Made by a program: the position numbers and the translations under genes. A stretch of DNA of 64,000 nucleotides, from positions 268,649 to 332,648 of the forward strand of contig CAZBKM010000002.1 of NCBI GenBank assembly GCA_964492485.1. The letters are read 5' to 3'. This stretch comes from UBA5336 sp964492485. Lineage in GTDB: Bacteria; Pseudomonadota; Alphaproteobacteria; Caulobacterales; Hyphomonadaceae. Of the stretch, positions 25,672 to 33,649 are shown piece after piece (the stretch's first letter is position 1; every line of letters begins with the position of its first letter). The notes beneath the pieces are model-generated. The model was not told the origin of the DNA. It did no database searches and was given only the letters and a program-made list of their open reading frames with translations.

Positions 25672-26169
25672 ATGGAAGATTCCCCACCGGAGATCGCAGA
25701 TGGCACCTATGGCGTCCGGTTCCGCGGGTTTCTCGACGGGCTTCGCACGGGTCGCTGGGCGGACAAGCCGAAAGCGCTGGTGACCCTGGGAATCGAGCCG
25801 GAGCGCTGGTTACGCTACGCGGCACCAGGGCACGTGCGCTATATCTGGCCCAATGATGGCAGCCGCGACATCTTTCCTGGGCGGGTTTTCGGCGGGTGGG
25901 TCGGTGCGCTTTCAGACCATGTCGTTTCGATATGCATGATGTCGGCCCTGAGCGACGAGGAAAACTTCACCACCCAGGACCTTCAGATCAAACTCTTCCG
26001 GCCGGTGGCCGGTGAGCGGATCACCATCGAGGCGAAGCTGGTGAACCGCTCCCGGTCGACGGGTTATGTGGAGGCCGAATGGCGGTTGCCGGACGGAAAG
26101 CTGGCGGTGAAGGTGCTGGCCTGGAAAGCCATCCGCAGCCACGAGGCGCTCGCCCCGCGCACGGACTGA
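25672..26169 (+). CDS. PaaI-type hotdog thioesterase-like protein
   Basis: 165 residues. The central FGGWVGALSDHVVSICMMSAL with an Asp in the long helix, followed by TTQDLQIKLFRPVAGE and VEAEWRLPDGKLAVKVLAWKA, is the pattern of PaaI/4HBT-family acyl-CoA thioesterases. ATG 25672 is chosen over an upstream TTG because AGGAG sits 8 bases before it. The substrate is unknown. Confidence 0.75.
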   Translation: MEDSPPEIADGTYGVRFRGFLDGLRTGRWADKPKALVTLGIEPERWLRYAAPGHVRYIWPNDGSRDIFPGRVFGGWVGALSDHVVSICMMSALSDEENFTTQDLQIKLFRPVAGERITIEAKLVNRSRSTGYVEAEWRLPDGKLAVKVLAWKAIRSHEALAPRTD

Positions 26170-26218
26170 CGGTCGAGCGGAGACGGCGGGTCGAACCGGC
26201 AGACCGAGGGAACGCCCC

Positions 26219-27286
26219 ATGGAAACGATACAACCGGTGATCATGGCAGGCGGTGCCGGCACGCGGCTCTGGCCGGTGTCACGGCGCGCACATCCCAAAC
26301 AGTTCCAGAACCTGCTGGGGCGCGACAGCCTGTTCGTCGAGACCGTGCGTCGGGTACACGGCGATATGGAGTCCATTGCCTTCAGGCCTGCCCACATCAT
26401 TGGCGGCGCGGCCTATGAGGCGCTGATCGCCCAGCAGATGGAGACTGCCGGCATCGTGCCCGGCACCGTGGTGCTGGAACCCTTCGGGCGGAACACGGGG
26501 GCCGTCGCGGCCATGGCCTGCAGCCTGGCGCAGACGCCGTCCGACATGATCCTTCTGCTCCCGTCCGACCACCACATGGCCGACCCCATGGCGTTTCGCC
26601 ATGCCGTCGAGACCGCAGCCCCTGCGGCGCGCGCCGGGCACCTGGTGACCTTCGGAATAGAGGCCATGGCGCCCGAAACCGGCTATGGCTACATCCGGCG
26701 CGGCCCGGCGATCACGCCAGGCACTTACCGCATCGACGCCTTCGTGGAAAAGCCGGACCTCGCCACGGCCGAAGCGTATCTCGCCGATGGGCGCTATGCC
26801 TGGAATGCCGGGATCTTCCTGTTTCGGGCCGACACGATGGCGGCGGAGCTGCGCCACCATGCGCCGGCCGTTCTCGAGGCGACCGAGGCGGCCGTGGCGG
26901 GTGGCTACCGCGATGGACCGACCCTGCGCCTGGAGCCGAACGCCTTCGAAACGTGCCCGTCCGTGTCCATCGACTATGCGGTGATGGAGCGGACAACGCG
27001 CGGGGCGGTCCACGGACCCCTCGCCTGCGGCTGGAGTGATGTGGGCTCCTGGGCCGCCATTGCCGACCTGGCCGCGCCCGATCCCGACCGGCCGGTGATC
27101 TCGGTCGAAACAGAGAACTGCTTCTTCCGCGTCGATGAGGACATGTTCGTCGCCGCAGTGGGTGTGCGCGACCTTCTCGTCATCGCCAAGGATGGCAGCG
27201 TGCTGATCCTGCCCCGCGACCGGGCGCAAGAGGTCAAGACGGTCGTGGACGCCCTCAAGGCCGCCGGACGCGGTGACCTGCTCTGA
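26219..27286 (+). CDS. manC: Mannose-1-phosphate guanylyltransferase
   Basis: Makes GDP-mannose from mannose-1-phosphate and GTP. The nucleotidyltransferase signature GGAGTRLWPVSRRAHPKQF is at about residues 10-28, with LPSDHHM and FVEKPD further on. At 355 residues it is monofunctional: the phosphomannose isomerase domain of long ManC proteins is absent. Together with the phosphomannomutase at 55.2 kb it supplies GDP-mannose for the polysaccharide. No manA is in the window. Confidence 0.95.
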   Translation: METIQPVIMAGGAGTRLWPVSRRAHPKQFQNLLGRDSLFVETVRRVHGDMESIAFRPAHIIGGAAYEALIAQQMETAGIVPGTVVLEPFGRNTGAVAAMACSLAQTPSDMILLLPSDHHMADPMAFRHAVETAAPAARAGHLVTFGIEAMAPETGYGYIRRGPAITPGTYRIDAFVEKPDLATAEAYLADGRYAWNAGIFLFRADTMAAELRHHAPAVLEATEAAVAGGYRDGPTLRLEPNAFETCPSVSIDYAVMERTTRGAVHGPLACGWSDVGSWAAIADLAAPDPDRPVISVETENCFFRVDEDMFVAAVGVRDLLVIAKDGSVLILPRDRAQEVKTVVDALKAAGRGDLL

Positions 27287-27288
27287 GC

Positions 27289-27310
27289 TCCGGCGCCGCG
27301 CGGCGCCGGA
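27289..27310. terminator. 22-bp perfect palindrome after manC
   Basis: A perfect GC-rich palindrome running from TCCGGCGCC to GGCGCCGGA, starting 2 bp after the manC stop. It folds into a 9-bp stem with a GCGC loop. There is no T-run, so it is either a weak terminator or an mRNA-stabilising hairpin. Confidence 0.5.
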
Positions 27311-27437
27311 ACGGGCTGGCGGTCCGCCGGCGTCCCGCCGCCTCGCAAAATACACCCATCCTACTGGTTCAATCCGCCCGGAAACTGCCTTAAGTCGAGA
27401 CAGGGCGCTGGCGCAAACCTTGCAGGCCGGGTCGACC

Positions 27438-28403
27438 ATGACCCGGCATGCTGCTCTTCCCGCCACCCATGCGCCCGCGGAGTTGCGGATGCGGACCGAT
27501 GCCCTGGGCGAACAGATCAAGGCCTGCCTGGCCGAAACCGGTCCCCTTCTGGGCAAGGAGATTGCCGAAAGGTTTCCCCACGAACCGCACCTGGCGCTCT
27601 GGCAGGCCTGCTACCGCGACATGGACCTGCAGATCTCGCACTTCGCGGGCTACTATCTGCGCTATGACGTGACGCGCGAGGATCAGGTCCGACTGAGCCC
27701 CTCGATCCTGCGGGATTTCCTGTCCTTCACCCTTGTGTCGCTGCCGGATCAGCGCGGACGGTCCATCGAGCGGCAGGTCGCCCTCTCGAACCGCCACCGG
27801 GAAATCAGCCAGCGCAAGATCGCCATCGCCCGCGGCCTCGTCGCCGATCTCCTCGATGACGTCGATCCAGCCCTGCACGGCAGGATCTGCGCGTTCATCG
27901 CCGGGGACAATGCCTATTATCTCGGTCATGACGAGCCGCGCGAGGTGAAGGCCCTGGGCGAGGTCGTGCGGGGCTCCGACATAGACATCATCATCGTTCA
28001 CGACGGTCTGGATGCGGCGCTTGTCGAGGACATGGAGCGCAAGCTTCTGCGTGCGAAGACCTACTTCCTGCGCCACCCCGACCATCGCCAGGAACTGGAC
28101 TTCATCGTGAAGACAAGTGACCGGATGTTCAGCCAGTTCCAGTACCGGGACATCCACGAGAAGATCGCCAGCAAGATCGCCTATGAGTCGATGTTCATCG
28201 GCGGCGCGGTCAGGCTGTACATGGACATTGCCGAGGGACTGGCGGAGTCTGGGGTAAAGCGGCTGATCGAGGACGATTTCGAAGTGGCACGGCGCGACCG
28301 CAAGGGCGCCATGCAGACGCTTCTGGCGGCCGACCCGGACAATCTCGACGCCAACACGGAGTCGCTGTTCTTCTTTTCTCTGGAGCGGCTGGAGTTCCAG
28401 TAG
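27438..28403 (+). CDS. Nucleotidyltransferase-like protein of unknown function
   Basis: 321 residues from ATG 27438 (MTRHAALP). Residues 179-190 read GSDIDIIIVHDG, the G-S...D-x-D motif of the DNA polymerase-beta-type nucleotidyltransferase fold, and ELDFIVK (about 219-225) supplies the expected third Asp on a following strand. The N-terminal 170 residues are helical, with two aromatic-rich turns (FAGYYLRYD, AYYLGHDE). I recognise no named family. It stands between manC and glmS at the edge of the polysaccharide locus, so it could be a sugar or protein modifier, but nothing proves this. The longer open frame upstream lacks these features. Confidence 0.65.
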   Translation: MTRHAALPATHAPAELRMRTDALGEQIKACLAETGPLLGKEIAERFPHEPHLALWQACYRDMDLQISHFAGYYLRYDVTREDQVRLSPSILRDFLSFTLVSLPDQRGRSIERQVALSNRHREISQRKIAIARGLVADLLDDVDPALHGRICAFIAGDNAYYLGHDEPREVKALGEVVRGSDIDIIIVHDGLDAALVEDMERKLLRAKTYFLRHPDHRQELDFIVKTSDRMFSQFQYRDIHEKIASKIAYESMFIGGAVRLYMDIAEGLAESGVKRLIEDDFEVARRDRKGAMQTLLAADPDNLDANTESLFFFSLERLEFQ

Positions 28404-28466
28404 CCAGAGCCGCTCGGTTCCGTGTCCGGTTCCATGTCGCCGGACCCGCGGCCTGACGCATGGCCG

Positions 28467-30293
28467 CTATTCCACCGTGACCGATTTCGCAAGATTGCGC
28501 GGCTGATCCACATCGCAGCCCTTCGCCAGTGCGGTATGGTAGGCGAGCAACTGGACCGGAACCGCCGCGAGGATCGGCTGGGCCAGCGCACCGGCAGTCG
28601 GCATCTCGATCACATGGTCGGGCCGCTTGCCGGCGGCGTCCAGCCCGGCTGCATCGGAGATCAGGATCACCTTCGCGCCTCGGGCCTGCACTTCCTGCAT
28701 GTTTGAGACGGTTTTCTGGAAGAGGTCGTCCATCGGCGCAACGATGACCACCGGAACGCCATCCTCGATCAGGGCAATGGGGCCATGCTTGAGTTCGCCT
28801 GCCGCGTACCCCTCCGCATGAATGTAGGACACTTCCTTGAGCTTCAGCGCGGCTTCGAGCGCCAGCGGATTGAACACGCCGCGGCCAAGGAACAGGACAT
28901 CGCGGGCCGAGGCGAGATCACCGGCAATGCGGCGGATGGCCGTCTCCTGAGCCAGCGCTTCGCTCACGCCACGCGGTACCGCCATCAGATCGGCGGCATG
29001 GGCGGCCATGGCGGACGCGTCCAGTTGGCCGCGCGCCCGGCCCGCTGCCACGGCGGCCGCTGCGAGCACGGCAAGCTGTGCCGTGAAGGCCTTCGTCGAA
29101 GCCACACCGATCTCGGGCCCCGCTCGCGTGGGCAGGATCGCGTCGGCTTCGCGGGCGATCGAGGATTCCGGCACGTTCACGATGGCCAGGGTCGATGTTC
29201 CAGCCGCCTTGCAATAGCGCAGCGCCGCCAGCGTATCGGCCGTCTCCCCCGACTGGCTGACGAACAGTGCCGGGCCCGACGCCGGCAGCACCGGGTCGCG
29301 ATAGCGAAACTCCGACGCGATATCGGTCTCGAGCGGCAGGCGCGCGAACCGCTCGAACCAGTATTTCGCCGTCGCCGCCGCATAATAGGCTGTCCCGCAC
29401 GCGACGGCGACCGCGCGGTCTGCGCCGGCGAAGAGAGCCTCGGCAGCCTCGCCAAGGCGCACCGACTGCGCCGCCTGATCGATATAGGGCAGGATGGTCC
29501 GGGTCAGGCTGTCGGACTGCTCATGGATCTCCTTGAGCATGAAATGGTCGAACTCACCGAGCTCGATCATGGTGGATTGGACCCGACTGCGCACTTTCGG
29601 ACGATCGGCAGGACGGCCACTGGCGTCATAGATCTCCACCCGGTCGGGGCGGGCGATCACCCAATCTCCCTCCTCGAGATAGGTCACATCGCGCGTCAGC
29701 GGCGCCAGCGCGATCGAATCGGAGCCCAGATAGGTCTCGCCCTTGCCATGGCCCACGACCAGCGGGCTGCCCCGTCGCGCCCCGAGCAGAAGGCCCGGCT
29801 CACCCTCGACAATGGCAGCGATGGCGAACGCGCCGGTCAGCCGGGCGAGCATGCCTTCGAAGGCGGCCTCGACGCCCAGCCCCTCACCCAGCAGGTGGTC
29901 AAAGAGTTGCGCGATGACCTCGCTGTCGGTCTCGGATGTGAAGGTACGACCAACGGATTCCAGCTCGGCTTTCAGGTCGACATAGTTTTCGATGATGCCG
30001 TTATGCACGATCGCGACACGTCCGCTGATGTGCGGGTGGGCGTTCGGCTCGGAGGGACGCCCATGGGTGGCCCAGCGGGTATGGGCAATGCCTGTCGTCC
30101 CAGCCAGGGGCGCGTCATCGAGCCGGCTCCTGAGGGCCTTGATCTTGCCTTCGGCGCGCTGGCGGGCGATGCGACCCCCATCGAGGGTGGCGATCCCGGC
30201 TGAGTCGTAGCCGCGGTATTCCAGCCGCGCGAGGCCCGAAAGGAGCCGCTCCGTGACAGGTTTCGTGCCAGAGATCGCAACGATGCCGCACAT
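28467..30293 (-). CDS. glmS: Glutamine--fructose-6-phosphate aminotransferase (isomerizing)
   Basis: Makes glucosamine-6-phosphate, the entry to UDP-GlcNAc. It begins MCGIVAISG, so Cys2 is the glutaminase nucleophile, followed by LEYRGYDSAGIA. The C-terminal half has two SIS sugar isomerase domains (SQSGETADTLAAL, ASTKAFTAQL) and ends KSVTVE. The length is 608 residues. The frame runs on upstream, but the required Cys2 fixes the ATG at 30293. It is divergent from cysD and convergent with the nucleotidyltransferase-like gene. Confidence 0.98.
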   Translation of the reverse strand: MCGIVAISGTKPVTERLLSGLARLEYRGYDSAGIATLDGGRIARQRAEGKIKALRSRLDDAPLAGTTGIAHTRWATHGRPSEPNAHPHISGRVAIVHNGIIENYVDLKAELESVGRTFTSETDSEVIAQLFDHLLGEGLGVEAAFEGMLARLTGAFAIAAIVEGEPGLLLGARRGSPLVVGHGKGETYLGSDSIALAPLTRDVTYLEEGDWVIARPDRVEIYDASGRPADRPKVRSRVQSTMIELGEFDHFMLKEIHEQSDSLTRTILPYIDQAAQSVRLGEAAEALFAGADRAVAVACGTAYYAAATAKYWFERFARLPLETDIASEFRYRDPVLPASGPALFVSQSGETADTLAALRYCKAAGTSTLAIVNVPESSIAREADAILPTRAGPEIGVASTKAFTAQLAVLAAAAVAAGRARGQLDASAMAAHAADLMAVPRGVSEALAQETAIRRIAGDLASARDVLFLGRGVFNPLALEAALKLKEVSYIHAEGYAAGELKHGPIALIEDGVPVVIVAPMDDLFQKTVSNMQEVQARGAKVILISDAAGLDAAGKRPDHVIEMPTAGALAQPILAAVPVQLLAYHTALAKGCDVDQPRNLAKSVTVE

Positions 30294-30416
30294 GTCGTCT
30301 ACTCCCTTCGCGTAAGTCCCGCCCCGTCCTCGTCTAAGCGGGAATGTGGGCCACCGAAAGGCGCTGGGCTGGCAAGGCTGCGTCGTCGCGGAACAAAAAA
30401 TGCAACGCGCTGTAAC

Positions 30417-30436
30417 ATCCCGCCCCATGGCGGGAT
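30417..30436 (-). promoter_or_regulatory. 8-bp hairpin in the glmS upstream region
   Basis: ATCCCGCC-CCAT-GGCGGGAT folds into a perfect 8-bp stem with a 4-base loop, about 124 bp before the glmS start. It could be a leader hairpin or an operator. It does not match the glmS ribozyme, which is a Gram-positive element. Confidence 0.35.
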
Positions 30437-30459
30437 CTCACGCGCGCGACCGCGGGCCA

Positions 30460-30488
30460 GGGACACCCCAGGTCGCATTCCGTGTCCC
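30460..30488. promoter_or_regulatory. Inverted repeat upstream of cysD
   Basis: GGGACAC and GTGTCCC, 7 bp each with 15 bp between, about 100 bp before cysD. The centre-to-centre distance is about two helical turns, compatible with a dimeric regulator, for example of sulfate assimilation. Unproven. Confidence 0.3.
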
Positions 30489-30588
30489 GGTTAGGTGAGC
30501 TATTGCAAGACTTAAGCGCTTCGCGGGCGATCACCGCCCAGATACAGGCTAGACGCCGCACCGCAGCATATCCGAGACGATCCAGACG

Positions 30589-31506
30589 ATGACGCGAACG
30601 ATGCCCCCGCCGCTGACCCACCTCAAGAAGCTCGAGGCGGAAGCCATTCACATCCTGCGGGAGGTCGTGGCGGAATGCGAAAACCCGGTGATGCTCTATT
30701 CGGTGGGCAAGGACTCCGCCGTGATGCTTCACCTGGCGATGAAGGCGTTCCATCCCGCGCGACCGCCCTTCCCGCTGATGCACGTGGACACGACCTGGAA
30801 GTTCCGCGAGATGATCGCCTTTCGCGATCGCAAGGCGCGCGAACTCGGCCTGGACCTGATCGTCCACACCAATGAAGAGGGCGTGGCCGCCGGCGTCGGC
30901 CCCTTCACGCACGGATCAGCCGTTCACACCGATATCATGAAAACCCAGGCACTGAAGCAGGCGCTGGACCGTCACGGTTTCGATGCAGCCTTTGGCGGCG
31001 CACGACGCGACGAGGAGAAGAGCCGGGCCAAGGAGCGCATCTTCTCGTTCCGCACGAGCGCGCATCGCTGGGATCCGAAGAACCAGCGCCCGGAACTCTG
31101 GTCCCTCTACAATGCCCGCAAGAACGCCGGCGAGAGCATCCGAGTCTTTCCGCTCTCCAACTGGACCGAGCTCGACATCTGGCAGTACATCCGGTTGGAG
31201 AATATCGAGATCGTCCCGCTTTACTTTGCCGCCGAACGACCGGTGGTCGACTGGAACGGCGTGCCGATCATGGTCGACGATGACCGCATGCCCGAGGCGC
31301 TGCGCCGGACCGCGGTCAAGAAGTCCGTCCGGTTCCGTACACTGGGCTGCTACCCGTTGACCGGTGCGGTGGAGAGCCGGGCCAGGACGCTGGAAGAGAT
31401 CATCCAGGAAACCCTGCTCAACACCTCATCGGAGCGCCAGGGCCGCGTGATAGATACCGACCAGGCGGCCTCCATGGAGCAGAAGAAGCAGGAAGGCTAT
31501 TTCTGA
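30589..31506 (+). CDS. cysD: Sulfate adenylyltransferase subunit 2 (CysD)
   Basis: ATP sulfurylase catalytic subunit, converting sulfate and ATP to APS with CysN. It has the PP-loop motif YSVGKDSAVMLHL and the family-typical HVDTTWKF, GGARRDEEKSRAKER and PLTGAVES segments. At 305 residues it is full length. It overlaps cysNC by one base (TGATG), so the pair is translationally coupled. Together they make PAPS at the start of the polysaccharide locus. Confidence 0.97.
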   Translation: MTRTMPPPLTHLKKLEAEAIHILREVVAECENPVMLYSVGKDSAVMLHLAMKAFHPARPPFPLMHVDTTWKFREMIAFRDRKARELGLDLIVHTNEEGVAAGVGPFTHGSAVHTDIMKTQALKQALDRHGFDAAFGGARRDEEKSRAKERIFSFRTSAHRWDPKNQRPELWSLYNARKNAGESIRVFPLSNWTELDIWQYIRLENIEIVPLYFAAERPVVDWNGVPIMVDDDRMPEALRRTAVKKSVRFRTLGCYPLTGAVESRARTLEEIIQETLLNTSSERQGRVIDTDQAASMEQKKQEGYF

Positions 31507-33407
31507 TGCGCCATACCGATGACCTGATCGCCACCGACATCACCGCCTATCTGGAGCGGCATGAATCGAAGTCCCTTCTGCGGTTCATTACCTGCGGGTC
31601 GGTCGATGATGGCAAGTCGACGTTGATCGGCCGCCTGCTCTACGATTCCAAGATGATCTACGAGGATCAGCTGGAGACGCTGCAGGCAGACTCCCGCAAG
31701 TCGGGTACCCAGGGCGCCGACATCGACTTCGCGCTGCTGGTCGACGGCCTTGCGGCAGAGCGCGAGCAGGGCATCACGATCGACGTGGCCTATCGCTTCT
31801 TCTCCACGGAGCGGCGCAAGTTCATCGTCGCCGACACGCCGGGCCACGAGCAGTATACCCGCAACATGGCCACCGGTGCGTCGACGGCCGACGTGGCCGT
31901 CCTGTTGATCGATGCACGCCACGGCGTGCTCACACAGACCCGGCGCCATGCCTTCATTACCTATTCGCTGGGCATCAGGCGCATGGTGCTGGCCATCAAC
32001 AAGATGGACCTGGTCGACTATGACCGTGCGGTGTTCGAAGAGATCGTCTCCGATTTCCTGGCGTTCGCCGACGAACTCGGGCCGGATCTGGAGATCGAAC
32101 CGGTGCCACTGTCGGCGCTCAGGGGCGACAACATCACCTCGCCGTCCGAGCGGACCCCCTGGCATGAGGGGCCGACCCTCATGGATTACCTGGAGACCGT
32201 GCCCGTGGACGACAGTCGCACCGCCTCGCCGCTGCGTCTGCCGGTCCAGTGGGTAAACCGGCCGAACCTCGATTTCCGGGGCTTTGCGGGCCAGATCGTC
32301 TCCGGCACCGTGCGGCCCGGCGACCGGGTCAAGATCCTTCCCGGCGCGCGGGAAACCTCCGTCAAGCGGATCGTGACGGCCGACGGCGACCTTGATCAGG
32401 CCCAGGCCGGCCAGTCGGTCACCCTGACGCTGGCCGATGAGGTGGACTGTTCGCGCGGGGACGTCATCGCGGCAGCCGGCGATCCGCCGGAAGTCTCGGA
32501 CCAGTTCCAGGTGCGCATCCTCTGGATGGCGGAGCAGCCCCTGCTTCCTGGCCGGAAATATCTGATAAAGCTGGGGACGAAGACCGTTCGCGCCACGATC
32601 AATGCACCGAAATACTGCATCGACGTGAATACGCTCAATGACCTGCCGGCACGCACGCTGGACCTGAACGCTTTTGGGGTCTGCACGCTGTCTCTGGACG
32701 AACCGGTCGCGTTCGACGCCTACAACCGAATCCGGGAGATGGGCGGTTTCATCATCGTCGACCGGATCGAGAACCACACGCTTGGCCTAGGCCTGGTCGA
32801 CTTCGCGCTGCGACGCGCCTCGAACATCCACTGGCAGGCGCTGGATGTCGACCGCTCCGCACTGGCCGAACAGAAGGGACAGAAGCCGGCGGTCCTGTGG
32901 TTTACGGGCCTGTCCGGCTCCGGCAAGTCGACGATCGCCAATGCGCTGCAGAAGCGCCTGTTCGCGCTCGGTCGGCATACCATGCTGCTGGACGGCGACA
33001 ATGTACGCCATGGCCTGAACCGTGATCTCGGCTTCACCGACGCAGACCGGGTGGAGAACATTCGCCGCGTGGCGCACGTGTCCCGGCTGATGGCCGATGC
33101 GGGCCTGATCACGCTGGTGTCCTTCATCTCTCCCTTCCGGTCCGAGCGCCAGATGGCCCGAAACCTGATGCCCGATGGAGAGTTCATCGAAGTCTTCGTC
33201 GACACGCCGCTCGACGTGGCCGAACGCCGTGACGTCAAGGGGCTCTACCGCAAGGCAAGGGCGGGCGAGATCAAGAACTTCACCGGTATCGACAGCCCAT
33301 ACGAGCCGCCCGAAGCCCCTGAAATCCGCATCGAGACGGTCCAACAGACGGCCGATGAGGCCGCCGAGGCGATCCTGGCCGAACTCAAGGAACGCGGCAT
33401 CTGCTAG
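31506..33407 (+). CDS. cysNC: Bifunctional CysN GTPase / CysC APS kinase
   Basis: 633-residue fusion. CysN (about 1-440) is an EF-Tu-like GTPase with G1 GSVDDGKST (31-39), DTPGHEQYTRN and NKMDL, driving CysD. CysC (about 455-633) has a P-loop GLSGSGKST near 468 and DGDNVRHGLN, phosphorylating APS to PAPS. The fusion (NodQ type) is common in alphaproteobacteria and yields PAPS for sulfotransferases or for reduction. No PAPS reductase or sulfotransferase is recognised in this window. Confidence 0.97.
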   Translation: MRHTDDLIATDITAYLERHESKSLLRFITCGSVDDGKSTLIGRLLYDSKMIYEDQLETLQADSRKSGTQGADIDFALLVDGLAAEREQGITIDVAYRFFSTERRKFIVADTPGHEQYTRNMATGASTADVAVLLIDARHGVLTQTRRHAFITYSLGIRRMVLAINKMDLVDYDRAVFEEIVSDFLAFADELGPDLEIEPVPLSALRGDNITSPSERTPWHEGPTLMDYLETVPVDDSRTASPLRLPVQWVNRPNLDFRGFAGQIVSGTVRPGDRVKILPGARETSVKRIVTADGDLDQAQAGQSVTLTLADEVDCSRGDVIAAAGDPPEVSDQFQVRILWMAEQPLLPGRKYLIKLGTKTVRATINAPKYCIDVNTLNDLPARTLDLNAFGVCTLSLDEPVAFDAYNRIREMGGFIIVDRIENHTLGLGLVDFALRRASNIHWQALDVDRSALAEQKGQKPAVLWFTGLSGSGKSTIANALQKRLFALGRHTMLLDGDNVRHGLNRDLGFTDADRVENIRRVAHVSRLMADAGLITLVSFISPFRSERQMARNLMPDGEFIEVFVDTPLDVAERRDVKGLYRKARAGEIKNFTGIDSPYEPPEAPEIRIETVQQTADEAAEAILAELKERGIC

Positions 33408-33543
33408 ACGTGCCGCGCGCAGCCCTTGGCCCCTTAAAGCGCGGACGCAGAGAAAACTGAAACAAGCGGATGGTAAGGCGCTGCGGTCTTCTCGGGCAGG
33501 GCCAGGCAACCTGCGTAAACTGCCCGGTGGGACGCCGCGGAAT

Positions 33544-33559
33544 TGGTATGGGTCTTGCT
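33544..33559 (+). promoter_or_regulatory. Candidate sigma-54 promoter upstream of the SAF-oxidoreductase gene
   Basis: TGGTATG-GGTC-TTGCT fits the -24/-12 consensus TGGCACG-N4-TTGC(A/T) with the GG and GC pairs 12 bp apart and changes only at less critical positions. It is about 90 bp before the ATG of the oxidoreductase-UXS-ugd operon. A single match of this quality may be chance. Confidence 0.35.
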
Positions 33560-33649
33560 CGATGCGGCGAGGACTTGCGCCAATACCGGAAATCCGGCTC
33601 AGCTTGAGCGCGATACAAGGCATCGGACGGACAGGGGGCAACGACCGGG

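Larger units (their letters stand above)
30294..30588. other. Divergent glmS-cysD intergenic region
   Basis: 295 bp between two divergent starts, expected to hold both promoters. Two dyads are visible (30417-30436 and 30460-30488). No coding sequence is supported. Confidence 0.5.

Noticed and set aside
28785..30203. A 472-codon plus-strand open frame opposite glmS
   Set aside because: Same antisense artefact; glmS motifs and Cys2 start are clear on the minus strand.
30294..30588. glmS ribozyme
   Set aside because: This ribozyme is confined mainly to Gram-positive bacteria, and its conserved pseudoknot core is not seen here.
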